From Aquimarina sp. Aq78 (GTDB taxonomy: Bacteria; Bacteroidota; Bacteroidia; Flavobacteriales; Flavobacteriaceae): a DNA stretch of 64,000 nucleotides. Positions 8,374 to 16,645 of this stretch are shown here, one piece after another. Both the position numbers and the translations under genes were made by a program. The notes beneath the pieces were generated by a model. That model saw only the letters and a program-made list of their open reading frames with translations, was not told where the DNA came from and searched no databases. Location: contig NZ_OMKA01000029.1 of assembly GCF_900299525.1 (NCBI RefSeq), positions 1 through 64,000 on the forward strand, in the 5' to 3' direction. Every line of letters begins with the position of its first letter. The stretch's first letter is position 1.

Positions 8374-10260
8374 ATGGCAACAGGAAGTATTAATGTATCT
8401 GTAGAGAACATTTTTCCATTAATTAAAAAATTCTTGTATTCTGATCATGAGATTTTTTTACGAGAACTTATTTCGAATGCAACAGATGCAACTTTAAAGC
8501 TAAAACATTTAACAAGTATTGGTGAAGTTAAAGTAGAATATGGTAATCCTCTTATCGAGATTAAAGTCGATAAAGACAAAAAACAGCTACATATTATCGA
8601 TCAGGGAATTGGTATGACTGCAGAGGAGGTTGAGAAGTATATTAATCAAGTAGCTTTTTCTGGTGCTGAAGAATTTCTAGAAAAATATAAGGATAGTGCT
8701 AAAGATTCTGGAATAATAGGACACTTTGGTCTTGGGTTCTATTCGGCCTTTATGGTGGCAGACAAAGTAGAAATCATTACAAAATCCTATAAAGATGAGC
8801 CCGCAGCACATTGGATTTGTGATGGATCTCCAACCTATAGTATAGAGGAACATGATAAAACGGAAAGAGGAACAGAAATCATCCTGCATATTGGAGAAGA
8901 TGATACCGAGTTTCTTGAAGATGGTAGAATAAGTGAGTTATTGGTGAAGTACAATAAATTCATGCCAGTATCTATAAAATTTGGTACTAAAACGGAAACG
9001 TTACCAAAACCAGAGGATGCCAAAGAAGAAGATCCTGCACCAACTCAGGAAGTTGATAACATTATCAATAATCCTAATCCTGCTTGGACAAAACAACCTG
9101 CTGATCTAAAAGATGAGGATTATAAAGGTTTCTATCGCGAATTGTACCCTATGCAATTTGAAGAGCCTCTTTTTAATATCCACCTTAATGTAGATTATCC
9201 TTTTAACCTAACCGGAATTCTGTATTTTCCAAAACTGGGTCAGGATATGAATATGCAAAAAGATAGAATCCAATTATATCAAAATCAAGTATTTGTTACT
9301 GATAATGTAGAAGGTATTGTTCCAGAATTCCTTACCATGCTTCGTGGTGTGATTGATTCTCCAGATATCCCTCTTAATGTATCTCGATCTTATTTACAAG
9401 CCGATGGTAATGTAAAGAAAATATCAAGTTACATTACTCGTAAAGTAGCTGATAAACTAAGCTCTATGTTTAAAAACAATAGAGAAGATTTTGAGCAAAA
9501 ATGGAATGATATTAAAATTGTGATCGAATACGGAATGCTTTCAGAAGACAAATTCTTCGAAAAAGCTGACAAATTTGCATTATACCCAACAGTGGATGGT
9601 TCTTTCTTTACGTTTGAAGAATTACAAGAAAAAATTAAAGATTCTCAAACTGACAAAGATGGTAAGCTTGTTCTTCTTTATGCTTCTAATAAAGATGAAC
9701 AACACTCATACATATCTGCTGCCAAAGATAAAGGATACGAAGTACTCCTTTTAGACTCTCCTATTGTTTCTCATTTGATCCAAAAAATGGAGACTAGCAA
9801 AGAAAATATTTCTTTTGCACGTGTAGATGGAGACCACATTGACAATCTTATCAAAAAAGATGAAGAAACTATCTCTAAGCTATCAGATGAAGAGAAAGAA
9901 GCTCTTAAAACTGATCTTGAAAAAGTAGTTCCAAAAGAAACATATACAGTACAACTAGAAGCTATGGATAGCAATGCCTCTCCATTCATGATTACTCAAC
10001 CAGAATTTATGCGTCGTATGAAAGAGATGCAACAAACTGGAGGAGGAGGAATGAACATGTTTGGTAATATGCCAGAAATGTACAATTTGATTATTAATAC
10101 AAATCATGAACTTATTGGGCAAATTGCTGCTACCAAAACAGATAAGAAAAAAGAACGCTTAATAAAACAATCTTTGGATCTGGCCAGACTCTCTCAAAAC
10201 TTATTAAAAGGAGAAGAGTTGACAGATTTTATTAAACGTAGTTACGATATGATAAAGTAG
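8374..10260 (+). CDS. htpG: HSP90-family chaperone HtpG
   Basis: This 628-residue cytosolic ATP-dependent chaperone helps late-stage folding of client proteins. The GHKL ATPase domain at the N-terminus has the family motifs FLRELISNATDA, DQGIGM and GIIGHFGLGFYSAF. The middle domain contains DIPLNVSRSYLQ, and the C-terminal dimerisation domain is Gly/Met-rich (TGGGGMNMFGNMPEMYNL). Length and motif order are normal for bacterial HtpG. It starts at ATG 8374 and ends in a clear terminator at 10292..10325, so it is transcribed alone. The long upstream gene-free region may hold heat-shock control, but no specific operator was recognised. Confidence 0.97.
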   Translation: MATGSINVSVENIFPLIKKFLYSDHEIFLRELISNATDATLKLKHLTSIGEVKVEYGNPLIEIKVDKDKKQLHIIDQGIGMTAEEVEKYINQVAFSGAEEFLEKYKDSAKDSGIIGHFGLGFYSAFMVADKVEIITKSYKDEPAAHWICDGSPTYSIEEHDKTERGTEIILHIGEDDTEFLEDGRISELLVKYNKFMPVSIKFGTKTETLPKPEDAKEEDPAPTQEVDNIINNPNPAWTKQPADLKDEDYKGFYRELYPMQFEEPLFNIHLNVDYPFNLTGILYFPKLGQDMNMQKDRIQLYQNQVFVTDNVEGIVPEFLTMLRGVIDSPDIPLNVSRSYLQADGNVKKISSYITRKVADKLSSMFKNNREDFEQKWNDIKIVIEYGMLSEDKFFEKADKFALYPTVDGSFFTFEELQEKIKDSQTDKDGKLVLLYASNKDEQHSYISAAKDKGYEVLLLDSPIVSHLIQKMETSKENISFARVDGDHIDNLIKKDEETISKLSDEEKEALKTDLEKVVPKETYTVQLEAMDSNASPFMITQPEFMRRMKEMQQTGGGGMNMFGNMPEMYNLIINTNHELIGQIAATKTDKKKERLIKQSLDLARLSQNLLKGEELTDFIKRSYDMIK

Positions 10261-10291
10261 TAGTTAAAACTGCTAGTAGATATAGATATTG

Positions 10292-10325
10292 AACCGCTTC
10301 ATTGTTAAACACATTGAAGCGGTTT
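10292..10325 (+). terminator. htpG terminator
   Basis: The stem AACCGCTTCA/TGAAGCGGTT is followed by TTTTTTATTTTTG, 30 bases after the htpG stop codon. Confidence 0.85.
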
Positions 10326-10349
10326 TTTATTTTTGTTTATAACACTTAG

Positions 10350-10775
10350 TTAATCCTTAAACAATTTTATAGTAAGCTTACCATATCGTTGGGCAGAGTC
10401 GTTAGCTCCTATTTCATAAGTATACTTCCCCGGAGTCAATTTAGTTTCTCCTACATAATCAATAGGTTGGATTGTAAATATTTGTCCATTGATTTTTAAC
10501 TCTACAAATGCATATCTGTATGCAAAATCAAAACCTCCATACTTCGTGGTCTTACTAGCAGAAATATTTCCATAATTGTTTTCTCCTCCATTAGTATTTA
10601 CCAGAATATTCGAATAATTATATTGACTTGCATTCTTTATTCTAATTTGAACCGCGCCTGTAGTTCTAATTTGCACTTCATCAGAAGTTGAAGAGTCGTC
10701 ATCCCGTGAGCAATTAAATAGTAAAAATTGAAATCCAATTATAGTAATAACCAAAATAATTCTTTTCACACCCAT
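10350..10775 (-). CDS. Small lipoprotein, function unknown
   Basis: This protein of about 141 residues has a lipoprotein signal (MGVKRIILVITIIGF... with lipobox LFNC) and an acidic linker rich in Asp and Ser. A beta-rich domain follows, with VQIRIKNASQYNYSNILVNT, SASKTTKYGGFDFAYRYAFVEL and a C-terminal GKLTIKLFKD strand. I chose ATG 10775 because it puts the hydrophobic signal at the N-terminus; a TTG/ATG pair at 10838 would add 21 non-signal residues. It is transcribed convergently towards htpG and divergently from the membrane-bound regulator at 10954. No known domain was recognised. It probably sits on the periplasmic or outer face of a membrane. Confidence 0.7.
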   Translation of the reverse strand: MGVKRIILVITIIGFQFLLFNCSRDDDSSTSDEVQIRTTGAVQIRIKNASQYNYSNILVNTNGGENNYGNISASKTTKYGGFDFAYRYAFVELKINGQIFTIQPIDYVGETKLTPGKYTYEIGANDSAQRYGKLTIKLFKD

Positions 10776-10868
10776 AACATAATCAGTTGATTTTCTACCT
10801 AATAGATGTATCATTTCACTATAAGTTGCGTGCATCAATAAGCTTTAACGTCGATTCTTCATTTTTTT

Positions 10869-10905
10869 TTTGAGATTTTAAGCAGTTTATATTTTATTAC
10901 CTTTG
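10869..10905 (+). promoter_or_regulatory. Bacteroidota-type promoter for the membrane LuxR regulator
   Basis: A TAccTTTG box (10898..10905) matches the TAnnTTTG -7 consensus exactly. A TTTG at 10869..10872 lies 25 bases upstream, slightly further than the usual 19 to 23. The box is 48 bases before ATG 10954. Confidence 0.5.
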
Positions 10906-10953
10906 TGATATATAAAAGTATAGCAGCGGTTTCAAGTTTATAGCATCAAAAAA

Positions 10954-11943
10954 ATGAGAACTAAAAATTACATTTTAATCATTTTACTATTTTTTTATGC
11001 AACCATACGTAGTCAAGATGGTGTTTCGGGATATGTACATATTGAAGATCCGGAAAAATGGGAGCAAAAAGTTTATTTAAGTCAAATCCAACTCGAAGAA
11101 AATACGAATACCTACAATACAACAGCCATTGCTTCGACTCTCTTAACAGAGGATGGTTTCTTTGCTTTTAACAAAAATTTATTTACTTCAAAAGATCATA
11201 TTTATAAGGTACAACTTAACCCTATATCTGGCGAAGAAAAAAATAAACTTTCAAACAAAATAAAGAATTTTCAACTATTTATACTATCCAAAAAAGACAC
11301 TGTTCACTTCACTAAAGGGGAAAGAATGTTTGGGGAGTATACCACAAATAATACTGCAGATTTAGAATGGCAAAAATTAAAAAAATTTGAAGCCAAATAT
11401 GAAAACCTAACCGATGATTTTGACCCTAAACAATACCTCATAGAGACCAAAGGGTATGTAAAAGATTCTCTGCAGATACTTTTGGTGAAACTTATTGGTA
11501 TTAAAAAACTAGATGACCAGAATCTATTAGAAAAAGATGCTAAAGCCAATCCAGAATATTACTTGAGCTTTCTAAAAGAATTAAAATCCAGTGAACTTGA
11601 TCCATCTACCTATGCTTATCTTGAAAATAAACTCAACTTTATTACTCAAGAAATCGTTAATCATAAATACAAAGTAAGCTTATGGGTTAATGGTGCAGCT
11701 TCTTTGGTTATTATTTTATTAATCGGGTTTATTCTAAAATCTAGAAGAACCATAAAAGTCCTTGCTCCTACCCCTTTAAGTAAGCAAGAAAAAGCGGTAA
11801 AAAACCTCATCATATCAGGAAAAAGCAATAAAGAAATTGCAAATGAATTATTTATCAGCTTAAGTACTGTAAAAACACATATCACCAATATTTACAGTAA
11901 GTTAAACATCTCTAGCAGACAAGATTTATTACTCAAAAAATAA
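10954..11943 (+). CDS. Membrane-anchored LuxR-type transcriptional regulator
   Basis: This 329-residue protein has a signal sequence (1-20, ending ATIRSQ) and an extracytoplasmic region of about 220 residues (21-240). One transmembrane helix follows (about 243-262, LWVNGAASLVIILLIGFIL), then a cytoplasmic LuxR-type helix-turn-helix (about 274-325: LSKQEKAVKNLIISGKSNKEIA, LSTVKTHITNIYSKL). There is no receiver or kinase domain, so it appears to carry an extracytoplasmic signal straight to DNA in one polypeptide. It lies 83 bases upstream of a TonB-type barrel gene on the same strand, which is an obvious candidate target. The N-terminal domain was not identified beyond a beta-rich start. Similar one-component regulators occur in Flavobacteriia. 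Confidence 0.8.
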   Translation: MRTKNYILIILLFFYATIRSQDGVSGYVHIEDPEKWEQKVYLSQIQLEENTNTYNTTAIASTLLTEDGFFAFNKNLFTSKDHIYKVQLNPISGEEKNKLSNKIKNFQLFILSKKDTVHFTKGERMFGEYTTNNTADLEWQKLKKFEAKYENLTDDFDPKQYLIETKGYVKDSLQILLVKLIGIKKLDDQNLLEKDAKANPEYYLSFLKELKSSELDPSTYAYLENKLNFITQEIVNHKYKVSLWVNGAASLVIILLIGFILKSRRTIKVLAPTPLSKQEKAVKNLIISGKSNKEIANELFISLSTVKTHITNIYSKLNISSRQDLLLKK

Positions 11944-12026
11944 AATCATACCGGTACTAGCACCTTATTCAGCTTGGTATAATTACTCTTTTTCTCGATT
12001 TCAATAGTTATTTGTTTCAAAAAACA

Positions 12027-14345
12027 ATGAAGCGAATTATATATTTCTCATTTCTGTTACTCTCTTATATTGGATATGGGCAATCAGAATATTCATTATC
12101 CGGAACCGTTTTGGATCAAAATAATACCCCGATAGAAGCTGGGGACGTCATTCTTTATGACAAAAATTCAAATCTTGTAAAATATACTTTTATAAAAAAT
12201 GGGAAATTCATTTTCGACAGATTAAAAGCTAATGAATATACTTTATCTATAGTTGCCATAGGATATACAAAAAATTCAGAAGTAATTCTACTAGACAGTA
12301 ACAAAACCATTACTATTGAACTCAAAGAAAACACAGTCATATTAGACGAAGTAACCGTTAAAACTATTAAAAACAATATCATAGTGGGAAATGGTAATTT
12401 GAAAATAAATATTGAAAACTCTGTTTTAGAGTCATTACCATCAACTGTAGATATATTATCTAAGCTTCCAGGAATTCAAATCAGTCCTAATCGAGAATTT
12501 ATTTCTGTTGTGGGAAGAGGGGCTCCTCTAATTTATATAGACAACCAAAAGACTGACTTAGATCAACTTAAATCGTTATCTGTAGAAAACATAAAAGATA
12601 TAGAACTTATCGATAATCCATCTGCAAAATATGAAGCCGAAGGAAGAAGTCTTATCCTAATCACTAGAAAACATAATTCGGTCGATGGTTACAAGGTTCG
12701 ATTATCAGAAATTATTTCTTTTAAAAAGCGATTTAATAATTATTTAGGGATACACTCCAACTATAAAAACAATAAATTAGAATTACGAGGTAACTTTAAT
12801 TACAATCAACTTGGTCCATGGGAAGGTGTAGACTCCAGGCTTAATGTTTTAGATCAAGATATTAAATCTCAATATCAAGTAAGAGCAACCGGTCCCAGGC
12901 CACAATTTATCACTGGGAGTGGCTTCTTTTATCAACTCGACAAAAATGATTATATCTCGGGACAAGTAAATCTGAGAGCTCAAACTGACAAATTTCCAAT
13001 CAAAACAAATACGCTTCTGCAAGATCAATCTATAGAAGATCATATTATTACCGAAGGGCAAAATGATGAGAAAAGAAACTTTTTAACTAGTAATATAAAT
13101 TTCAATAAAAAAATCACTCGTACCTCAAATTTGTTTTTTGGGCTTCAGTATTCAAATTATATCAGACACCTAAAAAGTCATATTTTTAATAATATAAATG
13201 AAACCGGGTTTGAATTATCACAAAACAGAAATCAGAAATACGAAATTAGTGTCTTTGCCAGTAAAATTGACATTGACAAAAACTTTAATGATCATATAAA
13301 ATTAGAAATTGGTGGTAGCCTTTCAAATGCCAATGGTCTTGCATTTTCAGATTTCGAATTCATAAATCCTGTAGACAAAAAGGTTTCAAAATACGATTAC
13401 CGAGAATCTATTTATGCATCTTATATACAGCTATCAGGAAATCTAAACAAAATAGAATATTCTACTGGTATAAGATCTGAAACGAATATTATAAAAGGTG
13501 GTTTTAGAAATGCCAATGAACTATTAGTAGATAGAAAACAAACACGTCTTTTTCCTAAAATAAGGATAAATATCCCCATAGATAGTACCAAAAGTATTGC
13601 TTTAAATTATGGTACAATCATAAATCGACCTAATTATCTTAATGCCAGTTCTATTAGTACATTTATCAATCCATTTGTAGAATTTTCAAGAAATGTTAAC
13701 TTAAAATCTACTACAATTGAAGAAATATCAACTACTCTTCAATACAAAAAATACACATGTAATATCAGTTATTATGAGGAAAATGATCCTGTTTTTTATA
13801 ACGTAGCATATGATAGTATTGAAAACAGAGTTATATCTTCTCCTCAAAACTTTGAAAAAGAATCAGGATATCAAATCCGATTTACTAATACTGCCACGTA
13901 TAGGTTTTGGAATACTACAAATTCACTAACAGTAATTCACAATAAAATTAAAAATCCAACAGCAGTTATTAAAGAAAGTAAGCCGTATCTCTATTATTAT
14001 TCAAATAATGAATTTAAACTTGCCTCAAAAACTACTCTTGGATTAAATTTTTGGGGATTCACTCAACGAAACCAAGGTGTTTTTAAAAGAAATGCGCTTT
14101 TTATTATGAGTGCTTCCTTTTCAAAAACATATTTTAAAAATTTACAAATTGCTGTAAATTTTAATGACATTTTTAAGAACATGACCTATAAAGACAAGTA
14201 TACTTCTAATAATATTGATGTTCAGGATACTTTTTATGTAGATGGAAACGAAATTTCATTTTCTATCAAATACGCTTTTGGTAAAGTCAAAAAGCTATCC
14301 TTCAAAAATAAAGATGTAGATGATAACCTGGATCGAATACGGTAA
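12027..14345 (+). CDS. TonB-dependent-receptor-type outer membrane beta-barrel protein
   Basis: The 772-residue product has a signal peptide (MKRIIYFSFLLLSYIGYGQ). A CarboxypepD-regulatory-like domain follows (about 25-105, LSGTVLDQNNTPIEAGDV), then a plug (about 115-225, ILSKLPGIQI, LIYIDNQ, NPSAKYEAEG) and a long beta-barrel. The start is ATG 12027; an in-frame TTG at 12012 adds five residues before the signal peptide and is less likely. It is a diverged paralogue of the receptor at 389. The plug lacks the glycine-rich GIINI segment and reads GRSLILITRK instead. It follows the membrane-bound LuxR regulator at 10954, which may control it. The ligand is unknown. Confidence 0.8.
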   Translation: MKRIIYFSFLLLSYIGYGQSEYSLSGTVLDQNNTPIEAGDVILYDKNSNLVKYTFIKNGKFIFDRLKANEYTLSIVAIGYTKNSEVILLDSNKTITIELKENTVILDEVTVKTIKNNIIVGNGNLKINIENSVLESLPSTVDILSKLPGIQISPNREFISVVGRGAPLIYIDNQKTDLDQLKSLSVENIKDIELIDNPSAKYEAEGRSLILITRKHNSVDGYKVRLSEIISFKKRFNNYLGIHSNYKNNKLELRGNFNYNQLGPWEGVDSRLNVLDQDIKSQYQVRATGPRPQFITGSGFFYQLDKNDYISGQVNLRAQTDKFPIKTNTLLQDQSIEDHIITEGQNDEKRNFLTSNINFNKKITRTSNLFFGLQYSNYIRHLKSHIFNNINETGFELSQNRNQKYEISVFASKIDIDKNFNDHIKLEIGGSLSNANGLAFSDFEFINPVDKKVSKYDYRESIYASYIQLSGNLNKIEYSTGIRSETNIIKGGFRNANELLVDRKQTRLFPKIRINIPIDSTKSIALNYGTIINRPNYLNASSISTFINPFVEFSRNVNLKSTTIEEISTTLQYKKYTCNISYYEENDPVFYNVAYDSIENRVISSPQNFEKESGYQIRFTNTATYRFWNTTNSLTVIHNKIKNPTAVIKESKPYLYYYSNNEFKLASKTTLGLNFWGFTQRNQGVFKRNALFIMSASFSKTYFKNLQIAVNFNDIFKNMTYKDKYTSNNIDVQDTFYVDGNEISFSIKYAFGKVKKLSFKNKDVDDNLDRIR

Positions 14346-14442
14346 TAAATCACTAATTTCTTATTTGTTATCGTACAATCTTGTGTAGATAGATGAATAA
14401 AGCACTCTTTTTGTATAAAAATAGTGAAAATCTTTTTTTTAG

Positions 14443-14464
14443 TTAGGATTCCTTACTATATTTG
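14443..14464 (+). promoter_or_regulatory. Palindromic operator abutting a -7 promoter box (site 1)
   Basis: AGTTAGGATTCCTTACT (14441..14457) is a 17-bp near-perfect palindrome. It runs directly into TATATTTG (14457..14464), an exact match to the TAnnTTTG -7 element, 36 bases before ATG 14500. Highly similar palindromes occur at 14752 and 15857. The position between the -33 and -7 elements suggests repression, probably by the MarR-type protein at 15912; that assignment is inference. Confidence 0.7.
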
Positions 14465-14499
14465 CATTGCAATTTTGCATAACCTTAAAATATATACAA

Positions 14500-14733
14500 A
14501 TGAGTAAATCAATTTTTTATCATGCTGGATGTCCAGTATGCATTAGTGCAGAACATGATATTGTTAATCTAATCGGATCAGACAATGTAGAGATTGTTCA
14601 TTTAGGAGAAGATCGTTCTCAAATCAAGAATGCTGAAACGGCAGGAGTTCAATCTGTTCCTGCGCTACTAACATCTAATGGAAATGTGCTACATATCAAC
14701 TTTGGGGCTTCTATGGCAGATGTTAAAGGGTAA
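14500..14733 (+). CDS. Small thioredoxin-like protein with CPVC motif
   Basis: This 77-residue protein has a thioredoxin/glutaredoxin-like fold. A CPVC redox motif lies at Cys11-Cys14 after the first strand (KSIFYHAGCPVC), and a cis-Pro motif at Val53-Pro54 (VQSVPALL). It has no signal peptide, so it should act in the cytosol in thiol-disulfide exchange. The start is ATG 14500, because a TTG at 14467 would overlap the promoter. The gene sits behind a palindromic operator and -7 box. A second palindrome and a terminator follow it. It is shorter than classical thioredoxin (about 105 residues). The neighbours DUF2024 and MarR are also cysteine-bearing, suggesting a shared thiol or oxidant theme. 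Confidence 0.8.
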   Translation: MSKSIFYHAGCPVCISAEHDIVNLIGSDNVEIVHLGEDRSQIKNAETAGVQSVPALLTSNGNVLHINFGASMADVKG

Positions 14734-14751
14734 TTTTTTTAATCTAAATAG

Positions 14752-14764
14752 TTAGGAATCCTAA
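14752..14764 (+). promoter_or_regulatory. Perfect palindromic operator (site 2)
   Basis: TTAGGAATCCTAA is a perfect 13-bp palindrome, almost identical to sites 1 and 3. It lies 18 bases after the thioredoxin-like stop codon and 17 bases before a terminator hairpin (14782..14818). No good -7 box follows it, unlike the other two sites. Confidence 0.65.
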
Positions 14765-14781
14765 TTGTTTAGATCAACTCT

Positions 14782-14818
14782 AAAATGAGCCAATCATTGA
14801 TAATTGTTGGCTCATTTT
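14782..14818 (+). terminator. Terminator or attenuator between thioredoxin-like and lipoprotein genes
   Basis: The stem AAAATGAGCCAA/TTGGCTCATTTT has a 13-base loop. It separates the CPVC gene from the lipoprotein gene at 14843, only 24 bases before that start codon. It may end the upstream transcript or act as an attenuator for read-through. Confidence 0.7.
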
Positions 14819-14842
14819 AACTAACAATACAACTATAAAAAG

Positions 14843-15568
14843 ATGAAAAATACAATTATAACTATAGTATTCATGGCACTTAGCAGCACTCTAACTGCCT
14901 GCGATGAATGTAAAAAATATAATAATGATGATGTACAGATAGTAAAAGCTTCTGTTATACACAATACCGATATTAATAGTACTATTTGGGAAATTAATGT
15001 CAAAGGAAACGCGGGAAAAACAACCCCGGTTCCAGCAGGACAATTGCATGGCGCTCCTGTATTGGGTTATGTTTTCCCTACTACTCTAAAACCAACTGAT
15101 GTAGGATTTAATGATACTCAGGGTATTGTAGCATTGGCTTTAACATCTCACCCCGACTTTGATGATACCCCACTATGGGATGAGAACAATGATTTTATCT
15201 ATGATAACGATGGAATTATATGGCATCCACATTGGGTAGTTCTTCATAAAGATGATCGGGTTGATGGTGGATTATCTGTAAAGCAATTCAAAAAAACAGA
15301 TACATCTGTAAAATTACCTCCCACTAATCCAGGAATGCCCATGTATATGGATTCTCCAGGATTTCAGGTCACTACCAATAAAACCAGTATTAAAGTAGTA
15401 ATACCAGATTATAGGATAAACAATAAAACCGATTTTAAGTTCGATGCTGTTTCTGCCTATATGCAGGTAAATACCGAAACAAAAGATAAACCTATGCTTG
15501 GTGTTTATAAGGTATATAGTGTTTTAAGCAAAGATTTATCTCTTCCATATACTGTACAATCAAAATAA
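14843..15568 (+). CDS. Uncharacterised lipoprotein of the thiol-related cluster
   Basis: This 241-residue protein has a lipoprotein signal (MKNTIITIVFMALSSTLTAC, Cys20). A second cysteine lies at residue 23 (ACDEC). The mature part is rich in Asp, His and Trp, with distinctive segments PVPAGQLHGAPVLGYVFPT, DGIIWHPHWVVLHKD and PGMPMYMDSPGFQV. The clustered His, Met and Trp residues (WHPHW, GMPMYMD) could suit metal or ligand binding, but no family was recognised. It is followed 8 bases later by the DUF2024 gene, so the two are probably cotranscribed. A terminator-like hairpin lies just upstream. It should sit in the periplasm or outer membrane. Confidence 0.75.
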   Translation: MKNTIITIVFMALSSTLTACDECKKYNNDDVQIVKASVIHNTDINSTIWEINVKGNAGKTTPVPAGQLHGAPVLGYVFPTTLKPTDVGFNDTQGIVALALTSHPDFDDTPLWDENNDFIYDNDGIIWHPHWVVLHKDDRVDGGLSVKQFKKTDTSVKLPPTNPGMPMYMDSPGFQVTTNKTSIKVVIPDYRINNKTDFKFDAVSAYMQVNTETKDKPMLGVYKVYSVLSKDLSLPYTVQSK

Positions 15569-15575
15569 TACTATA

Positions 15576-15839
15576 ATGACAAAAATAGCCGTTTGGGATA
15601 CTTACGTACAACGAGATGATGGGGTCATAATGCATTTTGACATACTCGTCCCCGATTCTATAACAGATCAGAATATTGTGTTTAAATTCGGAGAAAATTA
15701 TCTGGAAACTAAACCCTTTAAAACAGAGAAAATTACCACTAATGAATGTAAACTCTGTCATATCGAACAAGCGACTCCAGAAATGAGTAATGATATCGAA
15801 ACCAAAGGATATTCGATTATCGAAATGGAAAATTGCTAA
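15576..15839 (+). CDS. DUF2024 family protein
   Basis: This 87-residue small cytosolic protein matches the DUF2024 pattern: AVWDTYVQRDDGVIMHFDILVP at the start, KFGENYL in the middle and a CKLCHIE motif. Cys58, Cys61 and His62, with a C-terminal Cys87, could bind a metal or cycle as thiols. No enzymatic role is established for the family. It lies 8 bases after the lipoprotein gene and just before the palindrome and promoter of the MarR-type gene. The long opposite-strand open frame over it was rejected as a shadow. Confidence 0.85.
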   Translation: MTKIAVWDTYVQRDDGVIMHFDILVPDSITDQNIVFKFGENYLETKPFKTEKITTNECKLCHIEQATPEMSNDIETKGYSIIEMENC

Positions 15840-15856
15840 AAACGACAAATAAATAA

Positions 15857-15874
15857 TTAGGATTACTAACTTTG
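15857..15874 (+). promoter_or_regulatory. Operator overlapping -7 box of the MarR-type gene (site 3)
   Basis: TTAGGATTACTAA (15857..15869) is the third copy of the palindrome family. Its last three bases are the first three of TAACTTTG (15867..15874), an exact TAnnTTTG -7 element. This layout fits autorepression of the MarR-type gene at 15912. Confidence 0.7.
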
Positions 15875-15904
15875 CTTAAGAGAAGGTGACACTTTCTCTT
15901 AAGC
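15874..15904 (+). other. Hairpin in the 5' leader of the MarR-type gene
   Basis: GCTTAAGAGAA and its exact reverse complement TTCTCTTAAGC flank a 9-base loop. The hairpin starts at the last base of the -7 box and ends 7 bases before ATG 15912, so it would form at the extreme 5' end of the mRNA. The following ATTTTAT is a weak T run, so it might instead terminate the DUF2024 transcript. Confidence 0.6.
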
Positions 15905-15911
15905 ATTTTAT

Positions 15912-16517
15912 ATGAGCAAGAGCATTTTTGACATATCATTTCAACATAAAGATATCAATAGCAAAATTGTAATTGGCCTGGAGCGTATTTCTGAGGTCTT
16001 TAGAACTTTGTTATGGGAACATGCAAAAACTGTAGGTTTAAGTCCCATACAGATACAGATTATAATTTTTATAGCATATCATAAAGAAGATTTATGTACA
16101 GTTAGTCATCTTGCAAAAGAATTTAATGTAACTAAACCTACGATTAGTGATGCTGTTAAAGCATTAGAAAAAAAAGAAATGATCTTCAAAAATAAGACTT
16201 CGGCAGATAATAGAAGTTATTATATAAGCTTAACTCCAAAAGGTCAAAAAAATGTTTCTGAGGCTGAAAATTTTGCAGACCCCATTAAAAAACAACTTTT
16301 AAGTTTTAATACAGAAGAACAAGAATCTTTGTTAAAGACCATAAACATCTTAATTTATCAGCTAAACAGATCAGGAATATTATCTGTACAAAGAACTTGT
16401 TATGCTTGTAAGTTCTATAAAAAAAACAAAAACAATCATTATTGTAATTTTATACAAACAGAGCTTGAAGATGTGGATATTAGATTAGATTGTGCTGACT
16501 TTGAAGAGAGGCCGTAA
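15912..16517 (+). CDS. MarR-type winged-helix regulator with C-terminal cysteine cluster
   Basis: This 201-residue DNA-binding regulator has a MarR winged helix at about residues 25-150 (LSPIQIQIIIFIAYH, VSHLAKEFNVTKPTISDAVKALEKK, wing with TSADNRSYYISLTPKG). An unusual C-terminal tail follows, with CYACKFYKK, HYC and RLDCADFE, giving Cys163, Cys166, Cys178 and Cys194. That spacing could hold zinc or an iron-sulfur cluster or act as a thiol switch. An extra Cys62 lies near the recognition region. Its promoter overlaps palindrome site 3, and two related palindromes lie in front of the CPVC gene and behind it. It is the most likely repressor of this small regulon. MarR proteins usually bind such 15 to 20 bp palindromes as dimers. 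Confidence 0.85.
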   Translation: MSKSIFDISFQHKDINSKIVIGLERISEVFRTLLWEHAKTVGLSPIQIQIIIFIAYHKEDLCTVSHLAKEFNVTKPTISDAVKALEKKEMIFKNKTSADNRSYYISLTPKGQKNVSEAENFADPIKKQLLSFNTEEQESLLKTINILIYQLNRSGILSVQRTCYACKFYKKNKNNHYCNFIQTELEDVDIRLDCADFEERP

Positions 16518-16645
16518 GAAATTTATCATATAGATGCATTACACTTCGCCCCTAATCATGAATATGTTTTAAAAGATTTTTCGGTCATTGGTAACCAAAG
16601 TCGAATATAAACGTCATACAAATACATCAATTAAAAATAAGTATT

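Noticed and set aside
15492-15848. Minus-strand 118-codon frame opposite the DUF2024 gene
   Set aside because: It is antisense to a recognisable DUF2024 gene and has no motif of its own.
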